A stretch of DNA of 64,000 nt, taken from positions 7,998,001 through 8,062,000 of the forward strand of contig NZ_CP097289.1 in the NCBI RefSeq assembly GCF_023498005.1, in the 5' to 3' direction. Both the position numbers and the translations under genes were made by a program. The first letter of the stretch is position 1. The number at the start of each line of letters is the position of its first letter. The notes under the pieces are model-generated. The model had not been told where the DNA came from. It worked only from the letters and a program-made list of their open reading frames with translations, and did no database searches. This stretch comes from Streptomyces durmitorensis. Lineage in GTDB: Bacteria > Actinomycetota > Actinomycetes > Streptomycetales > Streptomycetaceae. Of this stretch, positions 24,987 through 36,374 are shown in pieces.

Positions 24987-26000
24987 CTAGCCGGCCCCGG
25001 AATCCCCATCCCCCCGACCCTGAAACGCCTCCAGAATCCGCTCGGCCGCCAAAGTGGCCGTCAACGTGCCCTCCCGTACCCGCTGCTCAAGGCCAGGGGC
25101 CAGCTCCCGCACGGCCCCGTTCCCCCGCAGCCGGTCGAGCAGCTCGTCCCGCACCATCGTCCACGTCCAGTCGACCTGCTGGTCGCGCCGCTTGGCGGCC
25201 AGGCGGCCCGTGGAGTCCAGGAGCGTGCGGTGCTGCTCCAGGCGGTCCCAGACCTCGTCGAGGCCGCTGGACTCCCGTGCGCTGCAGCTGAGCACCGGCG
25301 GGGTCCACGCGGCGTCCGCCGGGTGCATGAGGCGCAGGGCGCCCGCGAGTTCACGAGCCGCAGAGCGCGCGTCGCGTTCGTGCGGGCCGTCCGCCTTGTT
25401 GATGGCGAGGACGTCGGCCAGTTCGAGTACGCCCTTCTTGATGCCCTGGAGCTGGTCGCCGGTGCGGGCCAGGCTCAGCAGCAGGAACGAGTCGACCATG
25501 TTCGCGACCGCCGTCTCCGACTGGCCCACGCCCACCGTCTCCACGAGCACGACGTCGTAGCCCGCCGCCTCCATCACCACGATCGACTCGCGCGTCGCCT
25601 TCGCGACACCGCCGAGCGTCCCGGCGGTCGGCGATGGACGCACGAACGCGGACGGGTCCACCGCGAGGCGCTCCATCCTCGTCTTGTCGCCGAGGATCGA
25701 GCCGCCCGTACGGGTCGACGACGGGTCGACGGCGAGGACGGCGACCCGGTGCCCGAGCCCGGTCAGCATCGTGCCGAGCGCGTCGATGAACGTCGACTTG
25801 CCCACGCCGGGCACCCCGCTGATGCCGATCCGCCGCGCCCGCCCGCTGTGCGGAAGCAGCTGGGTCAGCAACTCCTGTGCGAGAGCCCGGTGTTGGGGCC
25901 GGGTCGACTCGACGAGCGTGATCGCGCGCGCGATCTGCGCCCGCTTCCCGTCGAGCACGCCCTTGACGTACGCGTCGATGTCGATCCGCGGTGCCGCCAT
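24987..26000 (-). CDS. meaB: Methylmalonyl-CoA mutase-associated GTPase MeaB
   Basis: 337-residue G3E-type GTPase that loads and protects adenosylcobalamin on methylmalonyl-CoA mutase. G1 GISGVPGVGKST, the DPSSTRTGGSILGDKTRM block, G3-like ETVGVGQSE and G4 NKAD are intact. ATG 26000 lies 2 bases after the mutB stop; a GTG at 26006 overlapping that stop is an alternative. Third gene of the mutA-mutB-meaB operon. Confidence 0.94.
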   Translation of the reverse strand: MAAPRIDIDAYVKGVLDGKRAQIARAITLVESTRPQHRALAQELLTQLLPHSGRARRIGISGVPGVGKSTFIDALGTMLTGLGHRVAVLAVDPSSTRTGGSILGDKTRMERLAVDPSAFVRPSPTAGTLGGVAKATRESIVVMEAAGYDVVLVETVGVGQSETAVANMVDSFLLLSLARTGDQLQGIKKGVLELADVLAINKADGPHERDARSAARELAGALRLMHPADAAWTPPVLSCSARESSGLDEVWDRLEQHRTLLDSTGRLAAKRRDQQVDWTWTMVRDELLDRLRGNGAVRELAPGLEQRVREGTLTATLAAERILEAFQGRGDGDSGAG

Positions 26001-26002
26001 GC

Positions 26003-28218
<2,216 letters not shown>

Positions 28219-28219
<1 letters not shown>

Positions 28220-30072
28220 TACGCCACTCCCATGTGGTCGAGGGTGGAGGAGAGCACGGACACGGCGTCGCAGCCCGCGAAGACGTACGCGTCGACGGCT
28301 TCATACTCGGCGGGCCGTCCCGCGAGGAACACCCGCTGCGCGCCTGCCGACTTGAGAGCTTCGGCGACCGCTTCGGCCTGCTCCTCGTAGAGCGCGTCGC
28401 TGGAGCAGAGGCACGCCACCGTGGCACCGCTCGCCTTGAACGCGTCGGCGGCCGTCGTCGCGTCCACCGACACCGGGTCGTGGACGGCTTCGATGCCGCC
28501 CGCCTGGAAGAGGTTCGCGGCGAAGGAGGCCCGCGCGGTGTGCGCCGCGGCGGGGCCGATCGCGGCGAGGAACACCCGGGGCCGGGCCCCCGCCGATGCG
28601 AGGTGGGCGTCCGAGCGGGAGCGCAGGATCTCGTACGCCTCGTCGCGGCGGACGCGCGGCAGGCCGCCCGACGCCTCGGGGGCGGGCGGGGCCACGCGCT
28701 CGACCGGACGCTCCGTCAGGTTCGGGAACTCGCTGACGCCGGTGATCGGTTCACGCCGCTTGGCCAACTTCTCGCTGCGCTTGGCCCAGGTGGCGGCGAG
28801 GCGCTCACCGATCAGGCCGGAGCGCAGGGCCGCGGCCTGGCCGCCCGCGCGCTCGATCTCCTGGAAGAACTCCCAGCCCGCGTGGGCGAGTTCGTCGGTG
28901 AGCCGCTCCACGTACCAGGAGCCGCCCGCCGGGTCGATCACGCGGGCGAGGTGCGACTCCTCCAGGAGGATCGTCGAGGTGTTGCGGGCGATGCGGCGCG
29001 CGAACGCGTCCGGCAGGCCGAGCGAGTGGTCGAAGGGCAGGACGGTCACGGAGTCGGCGCCGCCGACGCCCGCGCCGAGGCAGGCCACCGTCGTCCGCAG
29101 CATGTTCACCCACGGATCGCGGCGCGACATCATCACGGGCGAGGTCACGGCGTGCTGGCGCTGCGCACCCGCGTCCGGGGCGCCGCAGACCTCGGCCACG
29201 CGCGCCCAGAGCCGCCGCGCGGCCCGCAGCTTGGCGATGGTCAGGAACTGGTCGGCGGTGGCCGCGTACCGGAACTCCAGCTGGGCGCAGGCCGCTTCGA
29301 CCGTGAGCCCGGCCTCGGTCAGCTCGCGCAGGTAGGCGACCGCCGTGGCGAGCGAGGCGCCGAGCTCCTGCCCGGCCGAGCCGCCCGCCTCGTGGTACGG
29401 CAGGGCGTCGACGTTCAAGGCGCGGAGGTGCGGGTATTCCTCGCCGCACCTCCGCGCCAGTTCGAGGGCGGCGGCCGGGTCGAGCCGCTCGCCGGTGCGG
29501 GCCTCGTGGCCGAGGGGGTCCGCGCCCAGGGTGCCGCGCACGGTGTCCTTCGGGATGCCCCGCTCCTCGTAGAGACGGAACAACTCGCGTGCCGCGGGGC
29601 CGACTTCGCTGCCCGCGTCCAGGGCGAGGGGCGCCAGGTCGAGGAAGACGCCGTCGAGGGCGCGCTCGATGCCGGACACCGGGAGCGCGCCGGGGCCGAC
29701 GCCGAGCCACAGCGAGGTGACGCCGTTCTCCAGGTCCGCGAGCACGGTCTCGTTCGTGCCCGCGGGATCCGCGGTCGCGTGCCGCTGCCGTACGTCCCAG
29801 CCGGCCGCGGCACTGCCTGCGGCGGTGCCGCCCCTGACAAAGGGGGTGAAGCCCGGGTAGCCGGCGTCGGGCGCGGCTTCGCGGGCGGTGTACAGGGGGC
29901 GGGTGCTGAGCCCGTCCTCGAGTGCGGTGGACAGCGCTTCCTCCGCGGCCGACCCCGATACGTCCTTACCCGATTTGCGCAGCACGCCTTCTACGAGGCG
30001 TTGCCACTGCTCATGGGTCGCATCAGGGAACTCGGCGGCCAGGGAAAGCCCGTCGTCAGGCAGGACCGTCAT
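28219..30072 (-). CDS. mutA: Methylmalonyl-CoA mutase small (non-catalytic) subunit
   Basis: 617-residue structural subunit. It has the mutase barrel (FPFDHS-type region reads [25 protein letters not shown]) but its C-terminal domain lacks DxHxxG ([21 protein letters not shown]), as expected for MutA. ATG 30072 ([11 protein letters not shown]) is chosen; two in-frame starts at 30078 and 30096 are possible. A TAGCAT -10 element lies 7 bases before 30072 and supports a leaderless start here. First gene of the operon. Confidence 0.94.
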
Positions 30073-30213
30073 GGGCATGATGCTAGGGCGGAACACTCGG
30101 AGCTCGGTGGAGTGCAGGGCTGTGACCTTGACCTCTTCCGGTCGCTCTTGATCTCGAACGAGCGGGCGGCTACGGCGGGGCGGGGACCGGGCCCCTCCGT
30201 GCCCGCTCCGGAG

Positions 30214-30771
30214 TCACTCCAGGCCAGAGGCCCTGAAGACCCCCTCGGCCGTATCGCGGTCGATACGTTCCGAGAGCCGGCGCAGCGCGGTCGCCCCGCA
30301 CAGGAGCGAGCCGCGGGCCACTGATGCGCGGGCGCCGTCGGACACGAGGTGCCAGAGCTCCGGGTTGACGACGAGCACCTCGGGATCGAGCACGACCTCC
30401 CCACCGGCCGCGTCCCGCAGCGTGAGGCGGGGCGAGATGCCGTCGGACCGGCGTACCGCAATGAGCTGATCGAGGCGCACCGACCGGACGCGCAGCGGCC
30501 CGCGCGAGACCAGGGTCCTGTCCCGCGCCGCCACGCGCGGCGGCGTGAGGACGGCGAACAGGAGCACCCCAAGACCCAGCCAGAGCAGTGCACGCCAGCC
30601 GGTGAGCCTGCCGACCGCCGCGTCGAGCGCGAGCAGCAGCCCGAGGAGCAGGAGGGAACAGGCGGCCGCCGAGCGGGCGTCACCGGCCCAGGCGCTGTCG
30701 TGCGTCCAGGGAACGCGCTCCGGGGGAGCGCCGGGGGTGCGCCGTGCGGGGCGCGTCGTACGTCGGGCCAT
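30214..30771 (-). CDS. Small membrane protein, PH-like domain, unknown function
   Basis: 185-residue protein with an Arg/Pro-rich N-terminus, two adjacent hydrophobic helices (about residues 35-52 and 57-77) and a beta-rich C-terminal part (RTLVSRGPLRVRSVRLDQLIAVRRSDGISPRLTLRDAAGGEVVLD) that resembles bacterial PH domains. No enzyme motif. A TAGCGT -10 element 6 bases before ATG 30771 predicts a leaderless mRNA. Downstream is the mutA promoter region. Confidence 0.72.
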   Translation of the reverse strand: MARRTTRPARRTPGAPPERVPWTHDSAWAGDARSAAACSLLLLGLLLALDAAVGRLTGWRALLWLGLGVLLFAVLTPPRVAARDRTLVSRGPLRVRSVRLDQLIAVRRSDGISPRLTLRDAAGGEVVLDPEVLVVNPELWHLVSDGARASVARGSLLCGATALRRLSERIDRDTAEGVFRASGLE

Positions 30772-30871
30772 GAGGCGACGCTAGGGGCGCCTTGCCGGGA
30801 GCCGCGCAGCCGCGCGCGACCCTTGACGCACCGCTGATGCCGCGCCCGGCCGCGTTGACGACCGCCTGATG

Positions 30872-31789
30872 TCAGGCGACGCCCTCCGGGGTGCTGCGGC
30901 TGCCGGGCACGGCAAGGGTGGGGCGTCCGCCGACAGGCTCGCGGAAGGGCTTCATGCCGAGATCCTGGTTCGGCTTCGGGCTCGGCTTCGGGTTCGGGCT
31001 CGCGCTCGCCTTGGACGCGGGGCGCGCCGCCGGTCTGCCGGTGACGTAGTGGACGTACTCGCGATGGAGCCGGAATCCCGCGGTCCAGGCAAGGAGGCGG
31101 CTCGGCCGGTTGTCGCGTGCGCAGGACCAGCTCGCGGTGTGGCCGCGGGCGGCGATGTCCCCGCACAGGGCGGTGACGCAGGCCAGGGCGAGGCCCTCGC
31201 GGCGGTGCTCGGGCGCGGTGACGACGGCGACGTCTTCGTACGTGTCACCGGCGAAGTAGCCGCAGGCGACGGTGGCGATCCGGCCGTCCCGGTCGAAGGC
31301 GGCCCAGCCGTGGCCGGAGGCGGCGAGCCCCTCGGGACCGCCCCAGCTGTCGTGGATCCAGGAGGTGTCGGGAACCTGATCGGTGAGTGCGGCGAGCGCG
31401 GGGGCGTCGGCGCCGACCAGCCGGCGCACGGCAAGGCTCCGCGGCGGCTGCGGCGCGGACACCGGTTCGCGATGCACGTAGAGCATGCGCTCGGCGGGCA
31501 CGATGCGGTCGAACGCGGCGCCGAGCACGGGAAGGAAGCGGGCCAGGGCCCCGACATGGCTGCCGGCGAAGGGAGCCAGGCCCGCGGGGTCGACGGCCTC
31601 CGGGGCGCCGCGTAGCAGGACGTGCCCCGCGCAACTGACGGCCACGGCCCGCGGATTCAGCACCCGGTCCGCCCACCACGTGCCCACGCCGGTGGTGAAC
31701 GCGTGCTCGGGCAAGGAGGCGACACCGGGTGACCCGGCGGGGAACCAGCGAGCGAGCGCGGGCAGCTTGTGGGGCGGAAGCTGGATCAC
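30872..31789 (-). CDS. GNAT family N-acetyltransferase with Lys/Pro/Ser tail
   Basis: 305-residue protein with a C-terminal GNAT domain (VRRLVGADAPALAALTDQVP, then AVVTAPEHRREGLALACVTALCGDIAARG as the acetyl-CoA site, and SWSCARDNRPSRLLAWTAGFRLHREY). The first 120 residues are a separate alpha/beta region seen in Streptomyces GNAT proteins. After residue about 265 comes a low-complexity tail (KASASPNPKPSPKPNQDLG) made from GGCTTC/GGCTCG-type hexamer repeats. Start GTG 31789. It is downstream of kdpB on the same strand by 124 bases. Confidence 0.8.
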   Translation of the reverse strand: MIQLPPHKLPALARWFPAGSPGVASLPEHAFTTGVGTWWADRVLNPRAVAVSCAGHVLLRGAPEAVDPAGLAPFAGSHVGALARFLPVLGAAFDRIVPAERMLYVHREPVSAPQPPRSLAVRRLVGADAPALAALTDQVPDTSWIHDSWGGPEGLAASGHGWAAFDRDGRIATVACGYFAGDTYEDVAVVTAPEHRREGLALACVTALCGDIAARGHTASWSCARDNRPSRLLAWTAGFRLHREYVHYVTGRPAARPASKASASPNPKPSPKPNQDLGMKPFREPVGGRPTLAVPGSRSTPEGVA

Positions 31790-31913
31790 GGGTCGGTCCT
31801 CCAGAGTGTGTTGCGGCGCGGGCGCCCGGAGCGGCCCTCTGCGGCACAGTCATGCGGAGTGTGCCGCATCCCCGCACGTCCTGGTGCACGGAGGGTCGTA
31901 TCGAAGAAGTCGG

Positions 31914-34085
31914 TCAGCCGAGCCCCGGCACCGTCGAGACCAGCAGATCGATCACCTTGATGCCGACGAAGGGCAGGACGAGGCCCCCGAGGCCGTACAG
32001 CGCGAGGTTGCGGCGCAGCAGGTCGTGCGCGGACGCCGGCGTGTAGCGCACGCCCCGCAGCGCGAGCGGGATCAGCGCCACGATGATCAGCGCGTTGAAG
32101 ATGATCGCCGAGGTGATCGCGGAGGTCGGGCTGTGCAGGCCCATGACGTTCAGGGACTCCAGGCCGGGATACGCGCCCGTGAACATGGCGGGGATGATCG
32201 CGAAGTACTTCGCGACGTCGTTGGTGATCGAGAAGGTCGTCAACGCGCCCCGGGTGATGAGGAGTTGCTTGCCGATCTCGACGATCTCGATGAGCTTGGT
32301 GGGGTTGGAGTCCAGGTCCACCATGTTCCCGGCCTCCTTGGCGGCCGAGGTGCCGGTGTTCATGGCCACCCCCACGTCCGCCTGCGCGAGAGCCGGGGCG
32401 TCATTGGTGCCGTCGCCGGTCATCGCGACGAGCTTGCCGCCCTCCTGCTCGCGTTTGATCAGCTCCAGCTTGTCCTCGGGCGTGGCCTCGGCGAGGAAAT
32501 CGTCCACGCCCGCCTCCGACGCGATCGCGCGCGCCGTCAGCGGATTGTCGCCCGTGATCATGACCGTACGGATGCCCATGCGGCGCAGCTCGGCGAACCG
32601 CTCGCGGATACCGTCCTTGATGACGTCCTTGAGGTGGATCACGCCAAGGACGCGCGGACCGTCCCAGTCGTGCACGGCGACGAGCAGCGGAGTGCCGCCG
32701 GACGCCGCGATGGAATCGGTGAACAGCCGTGCCTCTGTGGGCACGTGACCACCCCTCAGCTCCACCCAGGTGATCACCTGGGCGGCGGCGCCCTTGCGGA
32801 TGACGCAGGCCGCGCCGTTGTCCCAGCGCAGATCGACACCGCTCATCCGGGTCTGCGCGCTGAACTCGACGAACGTGGCGTTGGCCAGCTCGCCGCGCGC
32901 CGGCTCGCGCAGTCCGTACTTGTTCTTGGCCAGTACGACGACCGAGCGACCCTCCGGCGTCGCATCGGCGAGGGAGGAGAGCTGCGCCGCATCCGCGAGC
33001 TGCAGCTCGTCGAGGCCGGGCAGCGGCACGAAGGCCGTCGCCTCACGGTTGCCGAGGGTGATCGTGCCGGTCTTGTCGAGCAGCAGAGTGTTGACGTCCC
33101 CCGCCGCCTCGACCGCGCGGCCCGACATGGCGAGCACGTTGCGCTGCACGAGCCGGTCCATGCCCGCGATGCCGATCGCCGAGAGCAGCGCTCCGATCGT
33201 CGTCGGGATGAGTGTGACCAGGAGGGCGACGAGCACGGTCGTGGACTGGGCCGCGTCCGCGTGCGAGGCCATCGGCTGGAGCGCGACGACGACCAGGACG
33301 AAGACGATGGTGAGGGCGGACAGGAGGATGTTCAGCGCTGTCTCGTTCGGGGTCTTGCGCCGGGACGCTCCCTCGACGAGCGCGATCATCCGGTCCAGGA
33401 AGGAGTCCCCGGCCCGCGAGGTCACGCGTACGACGATGCGGTCGGACAGGACCACCGTGCCGCCCGTCACGCCGCTGCGGTCGCCGCCCGACTCGCGGAT
33501 GACCGGAGCCGACTCGCCGGTGACGGCGGACTCGTCGACCGCCGCGACGCCGTCGACGACATCGCCGTCGGCCGGGATCGGCCCACCGGCCTCGACGAGC
33601 ACGAAGTCGAAGGGTTTGAGGTCGGTGGCGGCCACCGCCTCGGTCTCCGCGTGATCGAGGTCGACCCCCATGCGCCAGTTGTCGCGCAGACGGAGGGTCA
33701 CCGTGTCCGTGCGTGCCTTCCGCAGCGCGCGTGCCTGCGCCTTGCCGCGGCCCTCCGCCACGGCCTCCGCGAGATTCGCGAAGATCACCGTCAGCCACAG
33801 CCAGGCGCTGATCACCCAGGCGAACACGGACGGATCGAGCAGCGCGGACAGCGTGGTGAGGATCGAACCGCAGGCGACGACCGCGAGCACCGGCTTCCTG
33901 ACGAGCGCCCGGGGATGCAGCTTGTGCAGCGCATCGGGGAACGACTTCATCACCTGTACGGGATCGAGGAGGACCCCGGAGCGGACGCGCCCGCCGTCGA
34001 TGCGGCCGGCCCGTACCGCTGAACTGCCTCTGGACGGAGGCTTCGTGGACGGGGTCGGAGCCTGCTGCGGGGCGGCGGGAAGCAT
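31914..34085 (-). CDS. kdpB: Potassium-transporting ATPase ATP-binding subunit KdpB (orphan)
   Basis: 723-residue P-type ATPase. All KdpB marks are intact: phosphorylation loop [28 protein letters not shown] (with the serine that is inhibitory when phosphorylated in E. coli), [18 protein letters not shown], and the TM5 charges in [14 protein letters not shown] equivalent to E. coli D583 and K586. Seven hydrophobic segments are visible. KdpA (the K+-selecting subunit), KdpC and KdpF are absent on both sides: a GNAT gene is downstream and intergenic DNA upstream. No frameshift or stop. The N-terminus (Pro/Ser/Arg-rich) is longer than in E. coli. It either pairs with KdpA/C from another locus or does something else (inference). 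Confidence 0.92.
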   Translation of the reverse strand: MLPAAPQQAPTPSTKPPSRGSSAVRAGRIDGGRVRSGVLLDPVQVMKSFPDALHKLHPRALVRKPVLAVVACGSILTTLSALLDPSVFAWVISAWLWLTVIFANLAEAVAEGRGKAQARALRKARTDTVTLRLRDNWRMGVDLDHAETEAVAATDLKPFDFVLVEAGGPIPADGDVVDGVAAVDESAVTGESAPVIRESGGDRSGVTGGTVVLSDRIVVRVTSRAGDSFLDRMIALVEGASRRKTPNETALNILLSALTIVFVLVVVALQPMASHADAAQSTTVLVALLVTLIPTTIGALLSAIGIAGMDRLVQRNVLAMSGRAVEAAGDVNTLLLDKTGTITLGNREATAFVPLPGLDELQLADAAQLSSLADATPEGRSVVVLAKNKYGLREPARGELANATFVEFSAQTRMSGVDLRWDNGAACVIRKGAAAQVITWVELRGGHVPTEARLFTDSIAASGGTPLLVAVHDWDGPRVLGVIHLKDVIKDGIRERFAELRRMGIRTVMITGDNPLTARAIASEAGVDDFLAEATPEDKLELIKREQEGGKLVAMTGDGTNDAPALAQADVGVAMNTGTSAAKEAGNMVDLDSNPTKLIEIVEIGKQLLITRGALTTFSITNDVAKYFAIIPAMFTGAYPGLESLNVMGLHSPTSAITSAIIFNALIIVALIPLALRGVRYTPASAHDLLRRNLALYGLGGLVLPFVGIKVIDLLVSTVPGLG

Positions 34086-34128
34086 CGGGGTGTGACCTTC
34101 TGGTGAGGGACCGTGCGGTGGTCATGAG

Positions 34129-34164
34129 GCCGGTCCTGCGCAGGGGCCCCTGCGCAGGACCGGC
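34129..34164. repeat. 36-bp perfect palindrome upstream of kdpB
   Basis: Each arm is 18 bases (left arm GCCGGTCCTGCGCAGGGG), with no loop and no mismatch. The centre is GGGGCCCC. It ends 44 bases from the kdpB start, inside the probable leader or promoter. No T-run on either strand, so a simple terminator is not supported. Confidence 0.9.
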
Positions 34165-34301
34165 TGATCGCGAACGCGGCCACGCGTCGAGCGGGACGGC
34201 ATGCGCGGCCGGGTGCGAACAGGAAACGTAGCTTCGGGGATGCCCCCGAACGGCTGGTGCACCTGGGTATTTACGGGCCTCTGACGTGCGTACGGGGCGC
34301 A

Positions 34302-34350
34302 CGTCAAGCCCTCGTCAACGCGGGTCGCATGACCGTCAATGTCGCGTCAT
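34302..34350. promoter_or_regulatory. CGTCAA direct repeats spaced 11 bases
   Basis: CGTCAA at 34302 and 34313, CGTCAA at 34334 and CGTCAT at 34345: spacings of 11, 21 and 11. Such one-turn spacing is typical of OmpR/PhoB-family regulator sites (KdpE, PhoP). The site lies between kdpB and the SAV_915 gene and could serve either. Confidence 0.45.
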
Positions 34351-34479
34351 GGAGGGGCCGGAGACACCCGGCACCGGGCATAGCGTCACCACGTGCCTCC
34401 GGGTTCCTGCCCGGTCCCGGGGGCCCCGCCCGTTCGCGGATCAGTTCACGGAACAACAGGATCCTCAAGGAGGAATCCC

Positions 34480-34884
34480 ATGGCAGAGCTCCAGTGCGGC
34501 GAGGACCCCGAGCCCTTTGAACCCGGCCCGGCCGGACCGCTCTTCGTCCCCGTCCGGCCGGGACCCGCGGGCTGCGTCGCCCGCCTGTTCCGCACGCCCG
34601 TCGGCGGCCGTACCGCTGTCGCCTTCACGACCCCTCAGCGCCTGAGCGCGGCCCTCGGTGACCGCCAGGCCTGGATCAGGCTCTCGGAGCCCGCGCTGCG
34701 GGCGCTCACCGAGCCGCTCGGGGTCCAGGAAGTCACCGTCGACCCGCGGCTCGCCGCGCACCCCGTCGAAGCACCCGGGCGGCGCACCCCCGCCTGGCGC
34801 GAGTGGGACCCGCAGGCGGTCGGCGCGCTGCGCGTCACCGGGGCCGCGGCGCTGGTCGGCGCCCTGACCACCTGGATCGGCTGA
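34480..34884 (+). CDS. SAV_915-like small protein
   Basis: 134-residue protein resembling the Streptomyces SAV_915 group: PLFVPVRPGPAGCVARLFRTPVGGRTAVAFTTPQRLSAALGDRQAWIRLSEPALRALTEPLGVQEVTVDPRLAA, i.e. a SseB-like alpha/beta fold. Function unknown. AAGGAGG six bases before ATG 34480 is one of the best ribosome sites in the window. Followed after 76 AGC-rich bases by the lysA paralogue; probably one transcript. Confidence 0.77.
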   Translation: MAELQCGEDPEPFEPGPAGPLFVPVRPGPAGCVARLFRTPVGGRTAVAFTTPQRLSAALGDRQAWIRLSEPALRALTEPLGVQEVTVDPRLAAHPVEAPGRRTPAWREWDPQAVGALRVTGAAALVGALTTWIG

Positions 34885-34960
34885 GGACGCGGAGCAGCAG
34901 CGGAACAGGAACAGCCACCACAGCAGCAGCCACCGGACGAGGCGAAGAGAGAACCTGCCC

Positions 34961-36301
34961 ATGACCACCCTGCACGAACCCGTGACCCCGGACGCCACCG
35001 CCGACGACGACCTGTCCGTCTGGCCCGCGTCGACCGCGCGTCTCGCCCACGGCGACCTCGCCGTCGGCGGCGTACCGCTCACCGAGATCGCCGAACGCTT
35101 CGGCACCCCGGCCTACCTCATCGACGAAGGCGACGTACGCACGCGCTGCCGCACCTACCTGCACGCCTTCCCCGACGCCGAAGTGCACTACGCCGCCAAG
35201 GCGTTCCTGTGCCGCGCGATGGCCCACTGGGTGGCGGAGGAAGGGCTCGGGCTCGATGTCTGCTCCGCCGGAGAGCTGGAGCTGGCCGTCACCACGGGCT
35301 TCCCCGCCGAGCGCATCGTGCTGCACGGCAACGCCAAGAGCCCGCACGACCTTCAGGCCGCGCTGCGGCTCGGCGTCGGGCGCATCGTCATCGACAGCGC
35401 GTCCGAGATCGCGCGGCTTGCCGCGGCCGTGCCGCCGGGCAGCCGCCAGAAGGTGATGGTCCGGGTGGTGCCGGGGATCGCCGCGGGCGGCCACGCCAAG
35501 ATCCGCACCGGGACCGACGACCAGAAGTTCGGCCTGTCGATCACCGACGGATCGGCGCAGCACGCCATCGCCCGCATCATCGACCAGCCCGGTCTCGAAC
35601 TGACCGGCCTGCACTGCCACTTGGGCTCGCAGATCACCACCGACAAGCCGTTCCTCGCCGCCGTACGCCGACTGGTCGGCCTGATGGCCCGCATCAAGGA
35701 ACAGCACGGGATCACCCTTCCCGAGCTGGACCTGGGCGGCGGCCACGGCATCGCCTACCGGCCCGGCGAGGCGGCCCTCGACATCACCGCGCTCGCCCGC
35801 AAGGTGCGCGGCGAACTGATCGAGAGCTGCGCGGCGGCCGGACTCACCGTGCCCAAGCTGCTCATCGAACCGGGGCGTGCCATCGCGGGCCCCGCAGGCG
35901 TGGCCCTCTACCGTGTGCTCGCCGTCAAGCGCACCAGTGGCCGCACCTTCGTCGCCGTGGACGGCGGGATGAGCGACAACCCGCGGCCCGCGCTGTACGG
36001 CGTGCGGTACGCGCCGCGCCTGATCGGCCGGCGCTCCATGGTGCCGTCCGCGCCGGTGACCGTCGTCGGGCGGCACTGCGAGGCGGGCGACGTGCTGGCC
36101 TCCGACATCGAACTGCCGGGTGACATAAGGCCGGGAGACATCCTGGGTGTGCCGGTGGCGGGTGCCTACCACCTCTCCATGGCGTCCGGGTACAACCTCG
36201 TCGGGCGCCCGCCTGTGGTGGCCGCGGCCGACGGGCGCGCGCGGCTCCTGGTGCGGCGCGAGTCCCTGGAGGACTTCCGCAGCAGGGACATCGGCCTGTA
36301 G
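34961..36301 (+). CDS. Diaminopimelate decarboxylase-like PLP enzyme (LysA paralogue)
   Basis: 446-residue fold-type III decarboxylase. The PLP lysine is in VHYAAKAFLC; other marks are HGNAKSP, LHCHLGSQI, DLGGGHGI, EPGRAIAGPAG and CEAGDVLASDIELPGDIRPGD. The usual LysA end motif (SNYN) reads MASGYNLVGRPPVV, so substrate preference may differ from meso-diaminopimelate. An N-terminal extension of about 30 residues precedes the LysA fold. It follows a SAV_915-like gene and ends at a strong terminator. Primary lysA genes in Streptomyces usually sit with thr/hom genes, which are absent here, so this is probably a second copy (inference). Confidence 0.87.
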   Translation: MTTLHEPVTPDATADDDLSVWPASTARLAHGDLAVGGVPLTEIAERFGTPAYLIDEGDVRTRCRTYLHAFPDAEVHYAAKAFLCRAMAHWVAEEGLGLDVCSAGELELAVTTGFPAERIVLHGNAKSPHDLQAALRLGVGRIVIDSASEIARLAAAVPPGSRQKVMVRVVPGIAAGGHAKIRTGTDDQKFGLSITDGSAQHAIARIIDQPGLELTGLHCHLGSQITTDKPFLAAVRRLVGLMARIKEQHGITLPELDLGGGHGIAYRPGEAALDITALARKVRGELIESCAAAGLTVPKLLIEPGRAIAGPAGVALYRVLAVKRTSGRTFVAVDGGMSDNPRPALYGVRYAPRLIGRRSMVPSAPVTVVGRHCEAGDVLASDIELPGDIRPGDILGVPVAGAYHLSMASGYNLVGRPPVVAAADGRARLLVRRESLEDFRSRDIGL

Positions 36302-36303
36302 CG

Positions 36304-36335
36304 CAGGAGCCGAGGCCATCGGGCCTCGGCTCCTG
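36304..36335. terminator. Strong hairpin terminator between lysA paralogue and purB
   Basis: 14-bp perfect stem CAGGAGCCGAGGCC / GGCCTCGGCTCCTG with an ATCG loop, three bases after the lysA-like stop and before the convergent purB stop. The short TTGT after it is the only U-rich part; likely works in both directions. Confidence 0.85.
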
Positions 36336-36374
36336 TTGTGGACGAGCGGCGTCCCGGACGGGGACTGACGGGGA

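Larger units (their letters stand above)
34086..34479. other. Intergenic region between kdpB and SAV_915-like gene, structured
   Basis: 394 bases with no convincing gene. It holds a 36-bp perfect palindrome (34129-34164), an 8-bp inverted repeat GACGTGCG/CGCACGTC with a 7-base spacer (34283-34305), and four CGTCA(A/T) units in two 11-base-spaced pairs (34302-34350). The SAV_915 gene has a strong AAGGAGG site at 34468-34474. Confidence 0.6.

Noticed and set aside
31790..31913. Possible kdpC remnant between kdpB and the GNAT gene
   Set aside because: Read in all frames; no KdpC-like transmembrane helix or motif. The upstream side (34086-34479) likewise shows no KdpA trace.
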